Part shown: positions 17,939-27,831 of the stretch, one piece after another
Position numbering within the stretch: position 1 is the stretch's first letter
How the letters are laid out: the number at the start of each line of letters is the position of its first letter
Assembly: GCF_003441615.1 (NCBI RefSeq)
Contig: NZ_CP031842.1
Span: 506,001 to 570,000 of the forward strand
Origin: Dechloromonas sp. HYN0024
GTDB taxonomy: Bacteria; Pseudomonadota; Gammaproteobacteria; Burkholderiales; Rhodocyclaceae
DNA: 64,000 nt
Reading direction: 5' to 3'
Notes under the pieces: model-generated
Databases searched by the model: none
Told to the model about the DNA's origin: nothing
What the model saw: the letters and a program-made list of their open reading frames with translations, nothing else
Translations under genes and position numbers: made by a program

Positions 17939-19426
17939 TTACTTGCTGTCGCTCTGCAGGTTCTTGAGCAGGTCGGCCGCCGATTTATCGTCGTCCTTGT
18001 TTGCGTCGGGTTCTTCTTCGCTACGCTTCATGAGCGAGTCCAGATCGATGGCTTCCGGCGCCTTGCCTTCCTTCTCCAGTCTCTGCTGCTCCTTCTGCGC
18101 CTCGTCACCATAGCTGACGATGTTCGGGAAGATGATGATCAGCGCGACCATGATGATCTGAATGCAAACGAAGGGAATGGCACCCCAGTAGATGTCCGTC
18201 GTCTTGACGGACGATGGTGCCACCGAGCGCAGGTAGAACAGCGCGAAGCCGAAGGGCGGGTGCATGAAGGAGGTCTGCATGTTGACCGCGAGCAATACGC
18301 CGAACCAGACCAGATCAATGCCCAGCTTGTCAGCCACCGGAGCAAGCAGTGGCACGATGATGAAGGACAGTTCGAAGAAGTCGAGGAAGAAGGCGAGCAG
18401 GAAGACCAGCAGGTTGACCACGATGAGGAAGCCGACCTGTCCGCCGGGCAGGCCGAGCAGCAGGTGTTCGACCCACAGGTCACCATTGACGGCGCGGAAG
18501 ATCAGACCGAATACCGTCGAGCCGACCAGGATGAAAACAACGAACGAGGACAGCTTGCCGGTCGTTTCCATCGCCTGTTTGAGCAGTTTGAAGCTCAGAC
18601 GCTGGCGGGCGATGGCAAGGATCAGCGCGCCGGCAGCACCCATGGCGCCGCCTTCGGTCGGCGTGGCAATGCCGAGGAAGATGGTGCCGAGGACGAGGAA
18701 GATGAGGACCAGCGGCGGCACCAGTGTCGTGAGGACGCGGAACAGGAGCTTGAAACCGCGCAGGCTGCGTGCTTCAAGCGGCAGAGCCGGGCAGGCGCTC
18801 GGTTTGATGACGGAGAGGACGGCGACATAGCCAACGTACAGGCCAGTGAGGATCAGGCCGGGAATGAAGGCGCCTTCGTACATGTCGCCGACCGATTTGC
18901 CGAGCTGGTCGGCCATGATGATGAGCACCAGCGACGGCGGGATGATCTGAGCCAGTGTGCCGGAAGCGGCAATGACGCCCGAAGCAAGCCGCTTGTCGTA
19001 GCCGTAGCGGAGCATGATGGGTAGCGAGATCAGGCCCATTGAAATCACCGAGGCAGCCACCACACCGGTCGTCGCGGCGAGCAGGGCACCGACGAAGATG
19101 ACGGCGTAAGCGAGGCCGCCACGCAAGGGGCCGAACAGCTGGCCGATGGTGTCGAGCAGGTCCTCGGCCATGCCGGATCGTTCAAGAATCAGCCCCATGA
19201 AGGTAAAGAAGGGGATGGCGAGCAGCGTGTCGTTGGCCATGATGCCGAAGATGCGCTCGGGCAGGGCCTGGAAGATGGCCGGCGTGAGCAGGCCAAGTTC
19301 CATGCCGATGAGGCCGAAGACAATGCCGTTGGCAGCCAGCGAAAAAGCCACCGGATAGCCGCAGAGCAGGAAGACGACGAGGGCACCGAACATCAGCGGC
19401 GCCATGTTGGCGATCATCCATTCCAT
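17939..19426 (-). CDS. TRAP transporter large permease, DctM type
   Basis: Sodium-coupled permease subunit, 495 aa, with about a dozen hydrophobic segments and the DctM signatures PFFTFMGLILERSGMAEDLL and ATTGVVAASVISMGLISLP. The last 65 residues, after the final membrane span, form a highly charged cytoplasmic tail (many Glu/Asp/Lys), longer than the roughly 430-aa DctM standard. Its start codon overlaps the dctQ stop (TAATG). The matching binding protein is probably the TakP-like protein at 14315. Confidence 0.93.
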   Translation of the reverse strand: MEWMIANMAPLMFGALVVFLLCGYPVAFSLAANGIVFGLIGMELGLLTPAIFQALPERIFGIMANDTLLAIPFFTFMGLILERSGMAEDLLDTIGQLFGPLRGGLAYAVIFVGALLAATTGVVAASVISMGLISLPIMLRYGYDKRLASGVIAASGTLAQIIPPSLVLIIMADQLGKSVGDMYEGAFIPGLILTGLYVGYVAVLSVIKPSACPALPLEARSLRGFKLLFRVLTTLVPPLVLIFLVLGTIFLGIATPTEGGAMGAAGALILAIARQRLSFKLLKQAMETTGKLSSFVVFILVGSTVFGLIFRAVNGDLWVEHLLLGLPGGQVGFLIVVNLLVFLLAFFLDFFELSFIIVPLLAPVADKLGIDLVWFGVLLAVNMQTSFMHPPFGFALFYLRSVAPSSVKTTDIYWGAIPFVCIQIIMVALIIIFPNIVSYGDEAQKEQQRLEKEGKAPEAIDLDSLMKRSEEEPDANKDDDKSAADLLKNLQSDSK

Positions 19427-20019
19427 TATTTGGCCTCCTTGGCTTTGGCGGCGGCGATGGCGGCGGCCAGTTCTTCTTCGGCCGTCGGGCCCTTGTCTTT
19501 TTGGCCGGGGTCGTCGATGCGGCCAGCAAGGAAGGCCAGGCGCTTGATCAGCTCGGAAATGCCTTGCAGTGCAAGCAGGGTGAAGGCGACGGGCAGGATC
19601 ATCTTGACCGGCCAGCGGATCAGCCCCCCGGCATTGGCCGACATTTCATTGATGTGGAAGGAGTCGGCAACCAGTGGCAATGACAGCCAGAGAATGGTGA
19701 TGACCATCGGCAGCAGGAAGAAAATGGTGCCGAGTATGTCGATCCAGGCCTGTCCTTTGGGTGAAAGCTTGCCGGCGACAACGTCGATGCGGACATGCTC
19801 GTTTTTCTGTAGCGTATAGGGTGCGCAGAGCAGGAAAACGGCAGCAAACAAATACCACTGGATTTCCAGCAGGCCGTTCGAGCTGTAGTTGAAGATGAAG
19901 CGGACGGTGGCGTTGATGGAGCAGATGATGGTCATCACCAGCACGAGCCAGAAGGCGGCTTTGCCAATGCGCTCGTTGAGCTTGTCGATCAGCTGCGAGA
20001 GCTGGAGCAGAAGGGTCAC
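19426..20019 (-). CDS. TRAP transporter small permease, DctQ type
   Basis: Small membrane subunit, 197 aa, four predicted membrane spans (about 22-42, 55-75, 97-117, 137-158) and the EIQWYLFAAVFLLCAPYTL signature region. It begins with GTG at 20019 after a strong GAGGAGG. The C-terminus is an Ala/Lys/Glu-rich charged tail. It forms a two-gene unit with dctM. Confidence 0.92.
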   Translation of the reverse strand: MTLLLQLSQLIDKLNERIGKAAFWLVLVMTIICSINATVRFIFNYSSNGLLEIQWYLFAAVFLLCAPYTLQKNEHVRIDVVAGKLSPKGQAWIDILGTIFFLLPMVITILWLSLPLVADSFHINEMSANAGGLIRWPVKMILPVAFTLLALQGISELIKRLAFLAGRIDDPGQKDKGPTAEEELAAAIAAAKAKEAK

Positions 20020-20121
20020 GAATATTCCTCCTCGATTGATAGAATTCCCGGCTTCTGAATATGGCCGACGTTAATTGAACATCTCAGGGGCCGAATTTAC
20101 AGTGAAGGCGAGAGGCAGAGA

Positions 20122-20778
20122 ATGGTGGAAATCCCTACAACCCGGACAACGCATATTTGCCTGGTGCGCCACGGCGAAACCGAATGGAATGCCGAGCGGC
20201 GTATCCAGGGTCAGATCGACATCGGCCTCAATGACACCGGCCGCCGCCAGGCTGTAGCCGCCGGGCGCTGGCTCAGGACGGCCGGGATTATGGCCTTGTA
20301 CAGCAGTGATCTCAAGCGCGCCTGGACGACGGCGCAAGCCATTGGCGCTGAGCTGGGTCTGGTGCCGACCGCCGTGCCCGAAATGCGTGAACGGCGCTAC
20401 GGTGTTTTCGAAGGCCTGACCTACGATAAGGCAAAGACGAATCATCCCGATGGTTATGCGGCCTTCGAAGGACGTAACGCCGACTACGATTTCGAGAATG
20501 GTGAAAGCCTGCTCGTCATGTTCGCCCGGGTGACCGGCAAACTCCAGGAACTGGCGGCCCGGCATCCGGGCGAGACCATCGCCATCGTCCTGCACGGCGG
20601 GGTGCTCGACATCATCAACCGTTTCGTGCGCGGCAACGCACTGGAGGCACCACGTGACTTCCTGATTCCCAACGCAGGCATCAACTGGATTGCGGTGGAG
20701 GATGGTCAATGGCAGCTGAAAACATGGGGCGAAACCGATCATCTCGAGCCGGGTGCCCTTGATGAGCTTCCGGCGTGA
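20122..20778 (+). CDS. Histidine phosphatase, phosphoglycerate-mutase family
   Basis: Phosphatase of the RHG superfamily, 218 aa. The catalytic LVRHGETEWN motif puts the phospho-histidine at H17, with the second His in VLHGGVLD and the general acid in MRERRYGVFEGLT. Members include GpmB-like, CobC and other phosphatases; the substrate cannot be told. It is followed 39 bp later by glyA and may be co-transcribed with it. Confidence 0.9.
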   Translation: MVEIPTTRTTHICLVRHGETEWNAERRIQGQIDIGLNDTGRRQAVAAGRWLRTAGIMALYSSDLKRAWTTAQAIGAELGLVPTAVPEMRERRYGVFEGLTYDKAKTNHPDGYAAFEGRNADYDFENGESLLVMFARVTGKLQELAARHPGETIAIVLHGGVLDIINRFVRGNALEAPRDFLIPNAGINWIAVEDGQWQLKTWGETDHLEPGALDELPA

Positions 20779-20817
20779 TAAAATTCGACCCCTTTTCAAT
20801 GGCTTGAGGCATTTACC

Positions 20818-22068
<1,251 letters not shown>

Positions 22069-22076
22069 GGCAAAAA

Positions 22077-22136
22077 TTGGGAATGGGCAATTGGTGATGC
22101 AAGTAGCCAATTGCCGATGACCGATGATCAGTAACC
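22077..22136. repeat. Degenerate repeat-like spacer between glyA and nrdR
   Basis: Contains the dyad GCAATTGG/CCAATTGC separated by 12 nt and recurring GATGA/ATTG words. The sequence looks like a decayed short-repeat spacer, not coding. A similar spacer lies at 24429-24490. Confidence 0.4.
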
Positions 22137-22601
22137 ATGAAATGTCCATTCTGTAGCCACGACGACACAGCCGTTGTCGACACCCGTCTCTCCGATGAGG
22201 CGGATGTCGTTCGTCGCCGCAGAAAGTGCAACGCTTGCGACAAGCGCTTTACCACCTATGAGCGGGCTGAGATTCAACTGCCGCAAGTGGTCAAGAAAAA
22301 TGGCCTGCGCACCGAGTTCAGCCGGGCCAAGCTGCGGGCAAGTCTTGAACTGGCCTTGCGCAAGCGGCCGGTGTCGATCGAGTCGGTCGATGCGGCGGTT
22401 GCCGATATCGAGGAAAGGCTCTTGTCAGCCGGTGAGCGCGAAGTCAGTACGCAGCAGTTGGGCGAACTGGTCATGCGCGAGTTGAAGAAACTCGACAAGG
22501 TGGCCTATATCCGTTTCGCCTCGGTCTATCGCAATTTTGAAGACGTCGATGCCTTCTCCAAGGCGATCCGCGAAGTCTCGCCGACATCCCGAAAAAAATG
22601 A
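22137..22601 (+). CDS. nrdR: Transcriptional repressor NrdR
   Basis: Represses ribonucleotide reductase genes when dATP is high. The 154-aa protein has an N-terminal zinc ribbon (C3, C6, C31, C34) and an ATP-cone domain (about 49-139). Its length is standard. The stop codon overlaps the ribD start (ATGA). No ribonucleotide reductase genes lie in the window. Confidence 0.97.
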   Translation: MKCPFCSHDDTAVVDTRLSDEADVVRRRRKCNACDKRFTTYERAEIQLPQVVKKNGLRTEFSRAKLRASLELALRKRPVSIESVDAAVADIEERLLSAGEREVSTQQLGELVMRELKKLDKVAYIRFASVYRNFEDVDAFSKAIREVSPTSRKK

Positions 22602-23686
22602 GTTTCTCGGCCGACGATTTTCGGCTGATGGCCCGCGCCCTGCAACTCGCTGAGCGAGGTCTGTGGACGACCTCGCCCAATCCACGGGTCGGCTGCGTGC
22701 TGGTTCGGGCCGGCGAAATCGTTGGCGAAGGCTGGCACGAGAAGGCCGGTGAGCCGCATGCCGAAGTCCACGCGCTGCGGATGGCTGGCGAAAAGGCAAA
22801 GGGTGCTACCGCCTACGTGACGCTGGAGCCGTGCAGCCATCACGGTCGGACACCACCCTGTGCCGAGGGGCTGATCGCGGCCGGGGTGTCCCGCGTTGTG
22901 GCGGCAATGACCGATCCGAATCCGCTGGTTGCCGGCAAGGGCATGGCCCTGTTACAGGCTGCCGGTATCGAAACGACCAGTGGTGTGCTCGAAAACGAGG
23001 CGCGCGAACTGAACATTGGTTTCGTTTCGCGCATGATGCGTGGCCGACCGTGGTTGCGCCTCAAGGCTGCCGCCAGTCTGGATGGAAAGACCGCCCTGAA
23101 CAACGGCGTCAGCCAATGGATAACCGGCCCAGCGGCGCGGCGTGACGGCCATGCCTGGCGGGCTCGGGCCTGTGCCATCCTGACCGGTATCGGAACGGTG
23201 CGCGATGACGATCCGCAATTGTCGGTGCGCGATGTGGAGACGACCCGACAGCCGTTGCGCGTGGTTGTCGATAGCCTGCTGGAGATTTCCCTGACGGCGC
23301 GCATTCTTCAGGATGCCCCCGTGCTTATTGCGGGTGCCATCGACAATCCCGAAAAGAGCGCCAAGCTGCGTGCCGCCGGACACATCGTTGAAATCCTGCC
23401 GAATGCGGCCGGCAAGGTCGATCTCAAGGCCTTGCTCGAATTGCTGTCGCGGCGCGGTATTAACGAAGTGCATGCGGAGGCCGGTTGCAAGCTGAACGGC
23501 TCGCTGCTGCGCGAAGGCCTGGTCGACGAGCTATTGCTCTATCTGGCACCCTGCCTGATTGGCGATGCTGCGAACGGCCTTTTTAATTTGCCTGAACTGA
23601 CGTCGCTAGCCGACAAGCAGCGCCTGCAGATTCGCGATCTGCGGCAGCTTGGCGAAGATATTCGCCTGATCGCCCGTTTCCCGTAG
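22598..23686 (+). CDS. ribD: Riboflavin biosynthesis protein RibD
   Basis: Bifunctional enzyme: pyrimidine deaminase then reductase in riboflavin synthesis. In the deaminase half, H54/E56 (HAEVHAL) and C79/C88 ([12 protein letters not shown]) form the zinc site. The reductase half follows from about residue 150 ([13 protein letters not shown]). It has 362 aa, the normal length. It overlaps nrdR by 4 bp, and its last 104 bp overlap moeB on the other strand. No FMN riboswitch is visible here. Confidence 0.96.
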   Translation: MSFSADDFRLMARALQLAERGLWTTSPNPRVGCVLVRAGEIVGEGWHEKAGEPHAEVHALRMAGEKAKGATAYVTLEPCSHHGRTPPCAEGLIAAGVSRVVAAMTDPNPLVAGKGMALLQAAGIETTSGVLENEARELNIGFVSRMMRGRPWLRLKAAASLDGKTALNNGVSQWITGPAARRDGHAWRARACAILTGIGTVRDDDPQLSVRDVETTRQPLRVVVDSLLEISLTARILQDAPVLIAGAIDNPEKSAKLRAAGHIVEILPNAAGKVDLKALLELLSRRGINEVHAEAGCKLNGSLLREGLVDELLLYLAPCLIGDAANGLFNLPELTSLADKQRLQIRDLRQLGEDIRLIARFP

Positions 23687-24428
23687 GGCCGCACACGGCG
23701 CAGTCGTGGTCCTGCTTGAAGCGGACCGTGCGCCACTCCATGGTCAGGGCATCAAGTAGCAGCAGGCGACCGGTCAGCCGCTCACCAATGTCGGCGGCCA
23801 GTTTCAGCGCCTCGGCCGCCTGCATGGTCCCGATGATGCCGGTCAGCGGCGCAAAGACGCCCATTACCGCGCAACGGACTTCCTCGACATCCTCGCCTTC
23901 CGGAAACAGACAGTGGTAGCACGGCGAATCGTCGCCGCGAAGGTCGTAGACGCTGATCTGGCCGTCGAAGCGAATGGCTGCCCCGGACACCAGCGGCTTG
24001 CGGTGATGGACGCAGGCCCGATTGATGGCGTGTCGGGTGGCGAAATTGTCGGTGCAGTCGAGTACGAGATCGGCCGTGGCAACCAGTGCATCAAGCGCTT
24101 CGCCGGAGAGCCTTTGTTGGAGCGGGACGATATTGATGTCCGGATTGATGGCCGTCAGCGCCTGTCGTCCGGATTCTGCCTTGGCCATGCCGACGCGGCC
24201 TTGCGTATGGAGAATCTGGCGTTGCAGGTTGGTGAAGTCGACGGTGTCGTCATCGACCAGCGTGATCCTGCCAATGCCGGCCGAAGCCAGATAAAGCGCC
24301 GCCGGCGAACCAAGACCGCCAGCCCCGATGATCAGCGCATGGGTACCCAGAATGCGGGCCTGACCTTCAATGCCCAGTGCGTCGAGCAGGATATGGCGGC
24401 TATAACGAAGTAGCTGTTCGTCGGTCAT
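23583..24428 (-). CDS. moeB: MoeB/ThiF-type adenylyltransferase
   Basis: E1-like enzyme that adenylates the C-terminal glycine of MoaD or ThiS. The 281-aa protein has the nucleotide loop GAGGLGS (35-41), DCTDNFATR, zinc cysteines C170/C173 and C243/C246, and the likely crossover cysteine C186. Which carrier protein it serves cannot be decided from sequence. The residues after about 248 go beyond the usual end and are encoded antisense to the ribD 3' end. It is the last gene of the envC-ctpA-unknown-moeB run. Confidence 0.92.
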   Translation of the reverse strand: MTDEQLLRYSRHILLDALGIEGQARILGTHALIIGAGGLGSPAALYLASAGIGRITLVDDDTVDFTNLQRQILHTQGRVGMAKAESGRQALTAINPDINIVPLQQRLSGEALDALVATADLVLDCTDNFATRHAINRACVHHRKPLVSGAAIRFDGQISVYDLRGDDSPCYHCLFPEGEDVEEVRCAVMGVFAPLTGIIGTMQAAEALKLAADIGERLTGRLLLLDALTMEWRTVRFKQDHDCAVCGPTGNGRSGEYLRQAAADRESAGAACRLATSVQAN

Positions 24429-24490
24429 CGGGTTGCTGGTCGGTAGTTATTGGTTGGTAGTGGCGATTGAGGAAAACTGCCGACTGGCAA
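24429..24490. repeat. Degenerate repeat-like spacer upstream of moeB
   Basis: Contains GGTCGGTAGTTATTGGTTGGTAGT on one side (given in parts: GGTCGGTAG, TTGGTTGGTAGT) and the roughly complementary ACTGGCAACTAACAACTA on the other. It resembles the 22077-22136 spacer in style and could fold weakly. No gene is seen. Confidence 0.35.
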
Positions 24491-24497
24491 CTAACAA

Positions 24498-24902
24498 CTA
24501 CTTGTATTCCCGCCACTCCGGTGGCGTGTCATCGTGGTCGCCGTGTGGGTGATGTTCCCAGGCATTGACGTAGGCTTCCGAAGCCGAGCGCTTGAGGCGC
24601 TTTTCGGGTGCCCCGATGTTATGCAGCTGGGTATCCTCGACGTAGTAGATAAGTGCCCGGGTGAGCTTGGTGAACAAGGTGTTGTCGAGGTGGAAGCCCT
24701 TGTCGACCAGATGTTCGTCAAGTTCGCGCAGGGTATGCTGCTGCAGGTCGTAGCTGACGTCGAGGGACCGCTTCTCGAAGCGCGCGTGCACCTCGACCGC
24801 TTCGATGTGCTGCAGATCATCAGCCGCTTCGGGCACTTGGCCCGGCGGGAACTTGGAGAACAGGATCTCCCGTTTTTTCTTGAGGTCTGTGCCGGCCATC
24901 AT
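24498..24902 (-). CDS. Conserved-looking small protein of unknown function
   Basis: A 134-aa soluble protein I do not recognise. The middle (about 30-95) alternates strands and helices (EVHARFEKRSLDVSYD, LRELDEHLVDKGFHL) in a pattern like a ferredoxin-fold heavy-metal-associated domain, but without the metal cysteines. The C-terminus is His/Asp-rich (HHPHGDHDD), which could bind metal. Two adjacent ATGs follow GGGAGGG; the second, at 24899, has the better spacing. It lies between ctpA (17 bp) and moeB in a likely operon. Confidence 0.75.
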   Translation of the reverse strand: MMAGTDLKKKREILFSKFPPGQVPEAADDLQHIEAVEVHARFEKRSLDVSYDLQQHTLRELDEHLVDKGFHLDNTLFTKLTRALIYYVEDTQLHNIGAPEKRLKRSASEAYVNAWEHHPHGDHDDTPPEWREYK

Positions 24903-24919
24903 CCCTCCCGATCAATGCG

Positions 24920-26338
24920 CTATTGCGCCTTATTCTGCATGATCTGAAGACCCTTGAGAAGATTCAGTGCCTGCTGGAACTGGTAGTCCGCCTTGGTGGC
25001 GTATTCCAGACGTTGTGGCATTTCTTCCTCGGGCTCTTCCTTGCTCTTGTCCTTGCCATTTTTCGCTGGCTTTGCCGCACCCTTGGGATCGGGTTTGGCG
25101 GCTTCCTTCGCTGCTTCCTTTTCCCGATCATTGCTCAGATGGCGATCCAGATCGGCTTCGCGCAGGCGCATGCCCGGGCTGCTGCCGTTGGCGCTTTCCT
25201 CGACGACGATGTCGGGGGTGATGCCCTTGGCTTGGATCGAACGGCCTTCCGGCGTGTAATAGCGGGCCGTGGTGAGCTTGATGGCGGTGTTGCCGGGCAA
25301 TGGCAATACCGATTGAACGGAGCCCTTGCCGAAGGTTTGGGTGCCGACGATGATCGCCCGTTTGTGATCCTGCAAGGCGCCGGCGACGATTTCCGAGGCC
25401 GAGGCGGAGCCGCCATTGACCAGTACGATCATCGGCACCTTCTTGGCTTCGACAGGCATGGACTTGAGCGGGTCTTCCTTGCTGCCACGCAGGTAATCCT
25501 GGGCGCGGGCCTTGAAATCCTGCTTGGCATCAGCGGTTCGGCCGTCGGTCGAGACAACCTTGACGTCAGGTGGCAGGAAAGCGGCGGAGACGCCGATGGC
25601 GCCGTTGAGCAGGCCGCCCGGGTCGTTGCGCAGGTCGAGGACGAGACCCTGCAACTTGTTGCCATCCTTGTAGAGGGCGCTGACATGCTTGGCCAGTTCG
25701 GCCACGGTATTTTCCTGGAACTGGGTGACGCGCACCCAGCCATAGCCCGGCTCAATGAGCTTGGACTTGACGCTTTGCACCTTGATCACTTCGCGGATCA
25801 GGGTGACTTCGATGGGCTTGGTTTCACCCTTGCGGATGATGGAGAGCTTGATCGGGGTCTTCGGCTTGCCGCGCATTTTCTTGACGGCATCGGACAGGGT
25901 GAGGCCCTTGACCGGCGTTTCGTCGAGCTTGAAGATGAGGTCGCCTGACTTGATGCCAGCCCGGAAGGCCGGGGTGTCCTCAATTGGCGAAACAACCTTG
26001 ACCAGACCATCTTCCATGCCGACCTCGATGCCAAGGCCGCCGAATTCGCCCTGGGTGCCGACCTGCAGGTCCTTGAAGGCATCGGCGTCGAGATAGGTCG
26101 AGTGGGGGTCAAGATTGGAGAGCATGCCGGAGATGGCATTGGTGATCATTTTCTTGTCTTCGACCGGCTCGACGTAGCCCTGCTTGATGGCGCTGTACAC
26201 CTCGGCAAAGGTGCGCAGTTCGTCGATGGGCAGGCCCTGACCGACGTCCTTGTCGGCCATGGCCGGGAAGTTCAGGGTGATCAGTGCGCCGGCGACGAAG
26301 GCGCCAACGGTCAGGCTAAAGGTTTTTGTTTTGCTCAT
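24920..26338 (-). CDS. ctpA: C-terminal processing peptidase (S41 family)
   Basis: Periplasmic serine protease of the CtpA/Prc type, 472 aa. A signal or membrane anchor (about 7-27) is followed by a PDZ domain (about 95-165, GGLGIEVG) and the S41 core with catalytic Ser in GGSASASE and Lys in FGKGSVQ. After about residue 385 there is a charged Lys/Glu/Pro/Ala-rich linker. The ATG at 26338 overlaps the envC stop by 4 bp, so the two are coupled; related proteases act on murein hydrolases or their adaptors. Confidence 0.95.
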   Translation of the reverse strand: MSKTKTFSLTVGAFVAGALITLNFPAMADKDVGQGLPIDELRTFAEVYSAIKQGYVEPVEDKKMITNAISGMLSNLDPHSTYLDADAFKDLQVGTQGEFGGLGIEVGMEDGLVKVVSPIEDTPAFRAGIKSGDLIFKLDETPVKGLTLSDAVKKMRGKPKTPIKLSIIRKGETKPIEVTLIREVIKVQSVKSKLIEPGYGWVRVTQFQENTVAELAKHVSALYKDGNKLQGLVLDLRNDPGGLLNGAIGVSAAFLPPDVKVVSTDGRTADAKQDFKARAQDYLRGSKEDPLKSMPVEAKKVPMIVLVNGGSASASEIVAGALQDHKRAIIVGTQTFGKGSVQSVLPLPGNTAIKLTTARYYTPEGRSIQAKGITPDIVVEESANGSSPGMRLREADLDRHLSNDREKEAAKEAAKPDPKGAAKPAKNGKDKSKEEPEEEMPQRLEYATKADYQFQQALNLLKGLQIMQNKAQ

Positions 26339-27756
26339 TTCAAGCTGGCCCATTTCATCGGGTCGATCGGTTGCCCTTGGTGGCGGAGTTCAAAGTATAA
26401 ACCGGATTCCGGATTGGCCCCGCTGTTGCCGACAGTTGCCACAGTTTCGCCGCCCTTGACGGCCTGGCCGACCTGTTTGAGCAGGGCGTCGTTGTTGCCG
26501 TAGATCGACAGATAGGCGTCGCCGTGGTCGACAATCAGCAGATTGCCGAAGCCGCGCATCCATTCCGAGAAGACGACGCGGCCACCGGCAATGGCCTTGA
26601 CCTCGCTGCCTGAACCGGCCTTGATGAAGAGGCCGCGCCAGGTGCCACCACCGTCGCGGGCGGTACCGAAGCGGCCGGAAACGGCACCCCGTACCGGCAG
26701 GCGCAGATGGCCCCGCTGGCGGGCAAAGCTGCCATCGCTGGGGGCAGGCTCATAGCGGTTTTCGGCTTCGCTGAGGCGCGGGCGTGAAGGCTCGACGCTC
26801 GGTGTCGGACGGGCAATTTCCTTTTCCTGAGGGGCCGGATGGCGCTTTTCGCTTTCCTTTTCCCGTTCTTTCTGCCTCGCCAGCGCCTGACGGGCTTCCG
26901 CTGCGCGCGCCGCTTCGGCTGCCTTGGCCGCCTGCGCTGCCTGGGCGGCAAGGATTTTCGAGAGTCGGTCGATCAGCTGGGTCATCCGCTTCTCGTTTTG
27001 CTGAAGATTGCCGATTTCCTTGCGCTGGGCACTGACTTTGCTGGATATCTGGGCGTACAGTGCCTGGCGTTCCTCGCGCTGCTTCTGCAGGTCGGCATGG
27101 CGCTTTTTCTGCTCGGCTTCTACTTCGGCGAGTTCGGCGCTGCGTTCCTTGGCGTCAGCGGCGAGGGACTTTTTCTTGTCGAGCGTGGCGGCGATCTCGC
27201 CCATCAACTCGGCGCGAGTCAGGGCGATGGCCGACAGATAGTGCAGGTCGCGCGCCATCTGGTTGGGGTCGTCGCCATTGAGCAAAAGCTGCAGGGAGTC
27301 CGGCGTGCCACGCAGGTACTGCTTGTAGAGCAGCTTTTCCAGTTGCGATTGTTGCTGGCCAAGGGTGGTGCTGAGTTCCTGCGATTGCTGTTCAAGGTTC
27401 CTGAGCTTTTTTTCCAGCTGGGCGCGGCTGTCGTTTAATTCGTGCAACTCGCGCTGCAGTCTGGAAATCAGGCGGTCTGATTCGCGCAGGCGGTCGCCGG
27501 CGTCGGCCTTGGTCTCTTCGCTGCTCGATAATTCCTTGCGCAGGCCCTCGATCCGGCTGCGCAATTCGCCAAGGTCGGCCTGTTTTTCAGCAATTTCGGG
27601 CGAGGCGGGTAGAGGGGCGGATTTTTTTTCAGCAACCGTTGGTTTGGCGCCAGCCGCCCCGGTGCCCATGAAAACGGCGGCAATCAGTGCCGCTGCCAGC
27701 CTTTTGCCGGTGCGCAGCAGGCTGCTCTGGCCGAGCCGGGGGGGTCCAAGGGTCAT
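26335..27756 (-). CDS. envC: EnvC-like murein hydrolase activator
   Basis: Periplasmic protein of 473 aa: signal/anchor (about 18-37), long coiled coils (about 55-290, with an Ala/Lys/Arg/Glu-rich stretch) and a C-terminal LytM (M23) domain. The usual zinc ligands are lost: HxGxD is WRGLF, and the final HxH is replaced in GLYFELR. This degenerate site is typical of EnvC, which activates amidases and does not cut itself. The start at 27756 is preferred to 27810, which reaches into the arsR promoter. Probable first gene of envC-ctpA-unknown-moeB. Confidence 0.93.
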   Translation of the reverse strand: MTLGPPRLGQSSLLRTGKRLAAALIAAVFMGTGAAGAKPTVAEKKSAPLPASPEIAEKQADLGELRSRIEGLRKELSSSEETKADAGDRLRESDRLISRLQRELHELNDSRAQLEKKLRNLEQQSQELSTTLGQQQSQLEKLLYKQYLRGTPDSLQLLLNGDDPNQMARDLHYLSAIALTRAELMGEIAATLDKKKSLAADAKERSAELAEVEAEQKKRHADLQKQREERQALYAQISSKVSAQRKEIGNLQQNEKRMTQLIDRLSKILAAQAAQAAKAAEAARAAEARQALARQKEREKESEKRHPAPQEKEIARPTPSVEPSRPRLSEAENRYEPAPSDGSFARQRGHLRLPVRGAVSGRFGTARDGGGTWRGLFIKAGSGSEVKAIAGGRVVFSEWMRGFGNLLIVDHGDAYLSIYGNNDALLKQVGQAVKGGETVATVGNSGANPESGLYFELRHQGQPIDPMKWASLK

Positions 27757-27797
27757 CGCGGATTGATTTCGATTAAGCCAAACGCAAAACGCTATTT

Positions 27798-27803
27798 TAT
27801 AAT
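27798..27803 (+). promoter_or_regulatory. Perfect -10 box of arsR-rhodanese operon
   Basis: TATAAT at 27798-27803; the -35 region (near 27773-27780, TTAAGC/AAGCCA) is weak, as in regulated promoters. Expected transcript start is about 27810. The box covers the ATG at 27802, which rules that ATG out as start codon. Confidence 0.65.
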
Positions 27804-27831
27804 GCGCCATTCACCGAAACGAGGTTTTATC

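Noticed and set aside
17822..19024. 400-aa plus-strand open frame opposite dctM
   Set aside because: Glu/Asp-rich low-complexity product typical of the reverse complement of membrane-protein genes.
22069..22600. FMN riboswitch for ribD
   Set aside because: No RFN-like conserved sequence upstream of ribD, which is translationally coupled to nrdR.
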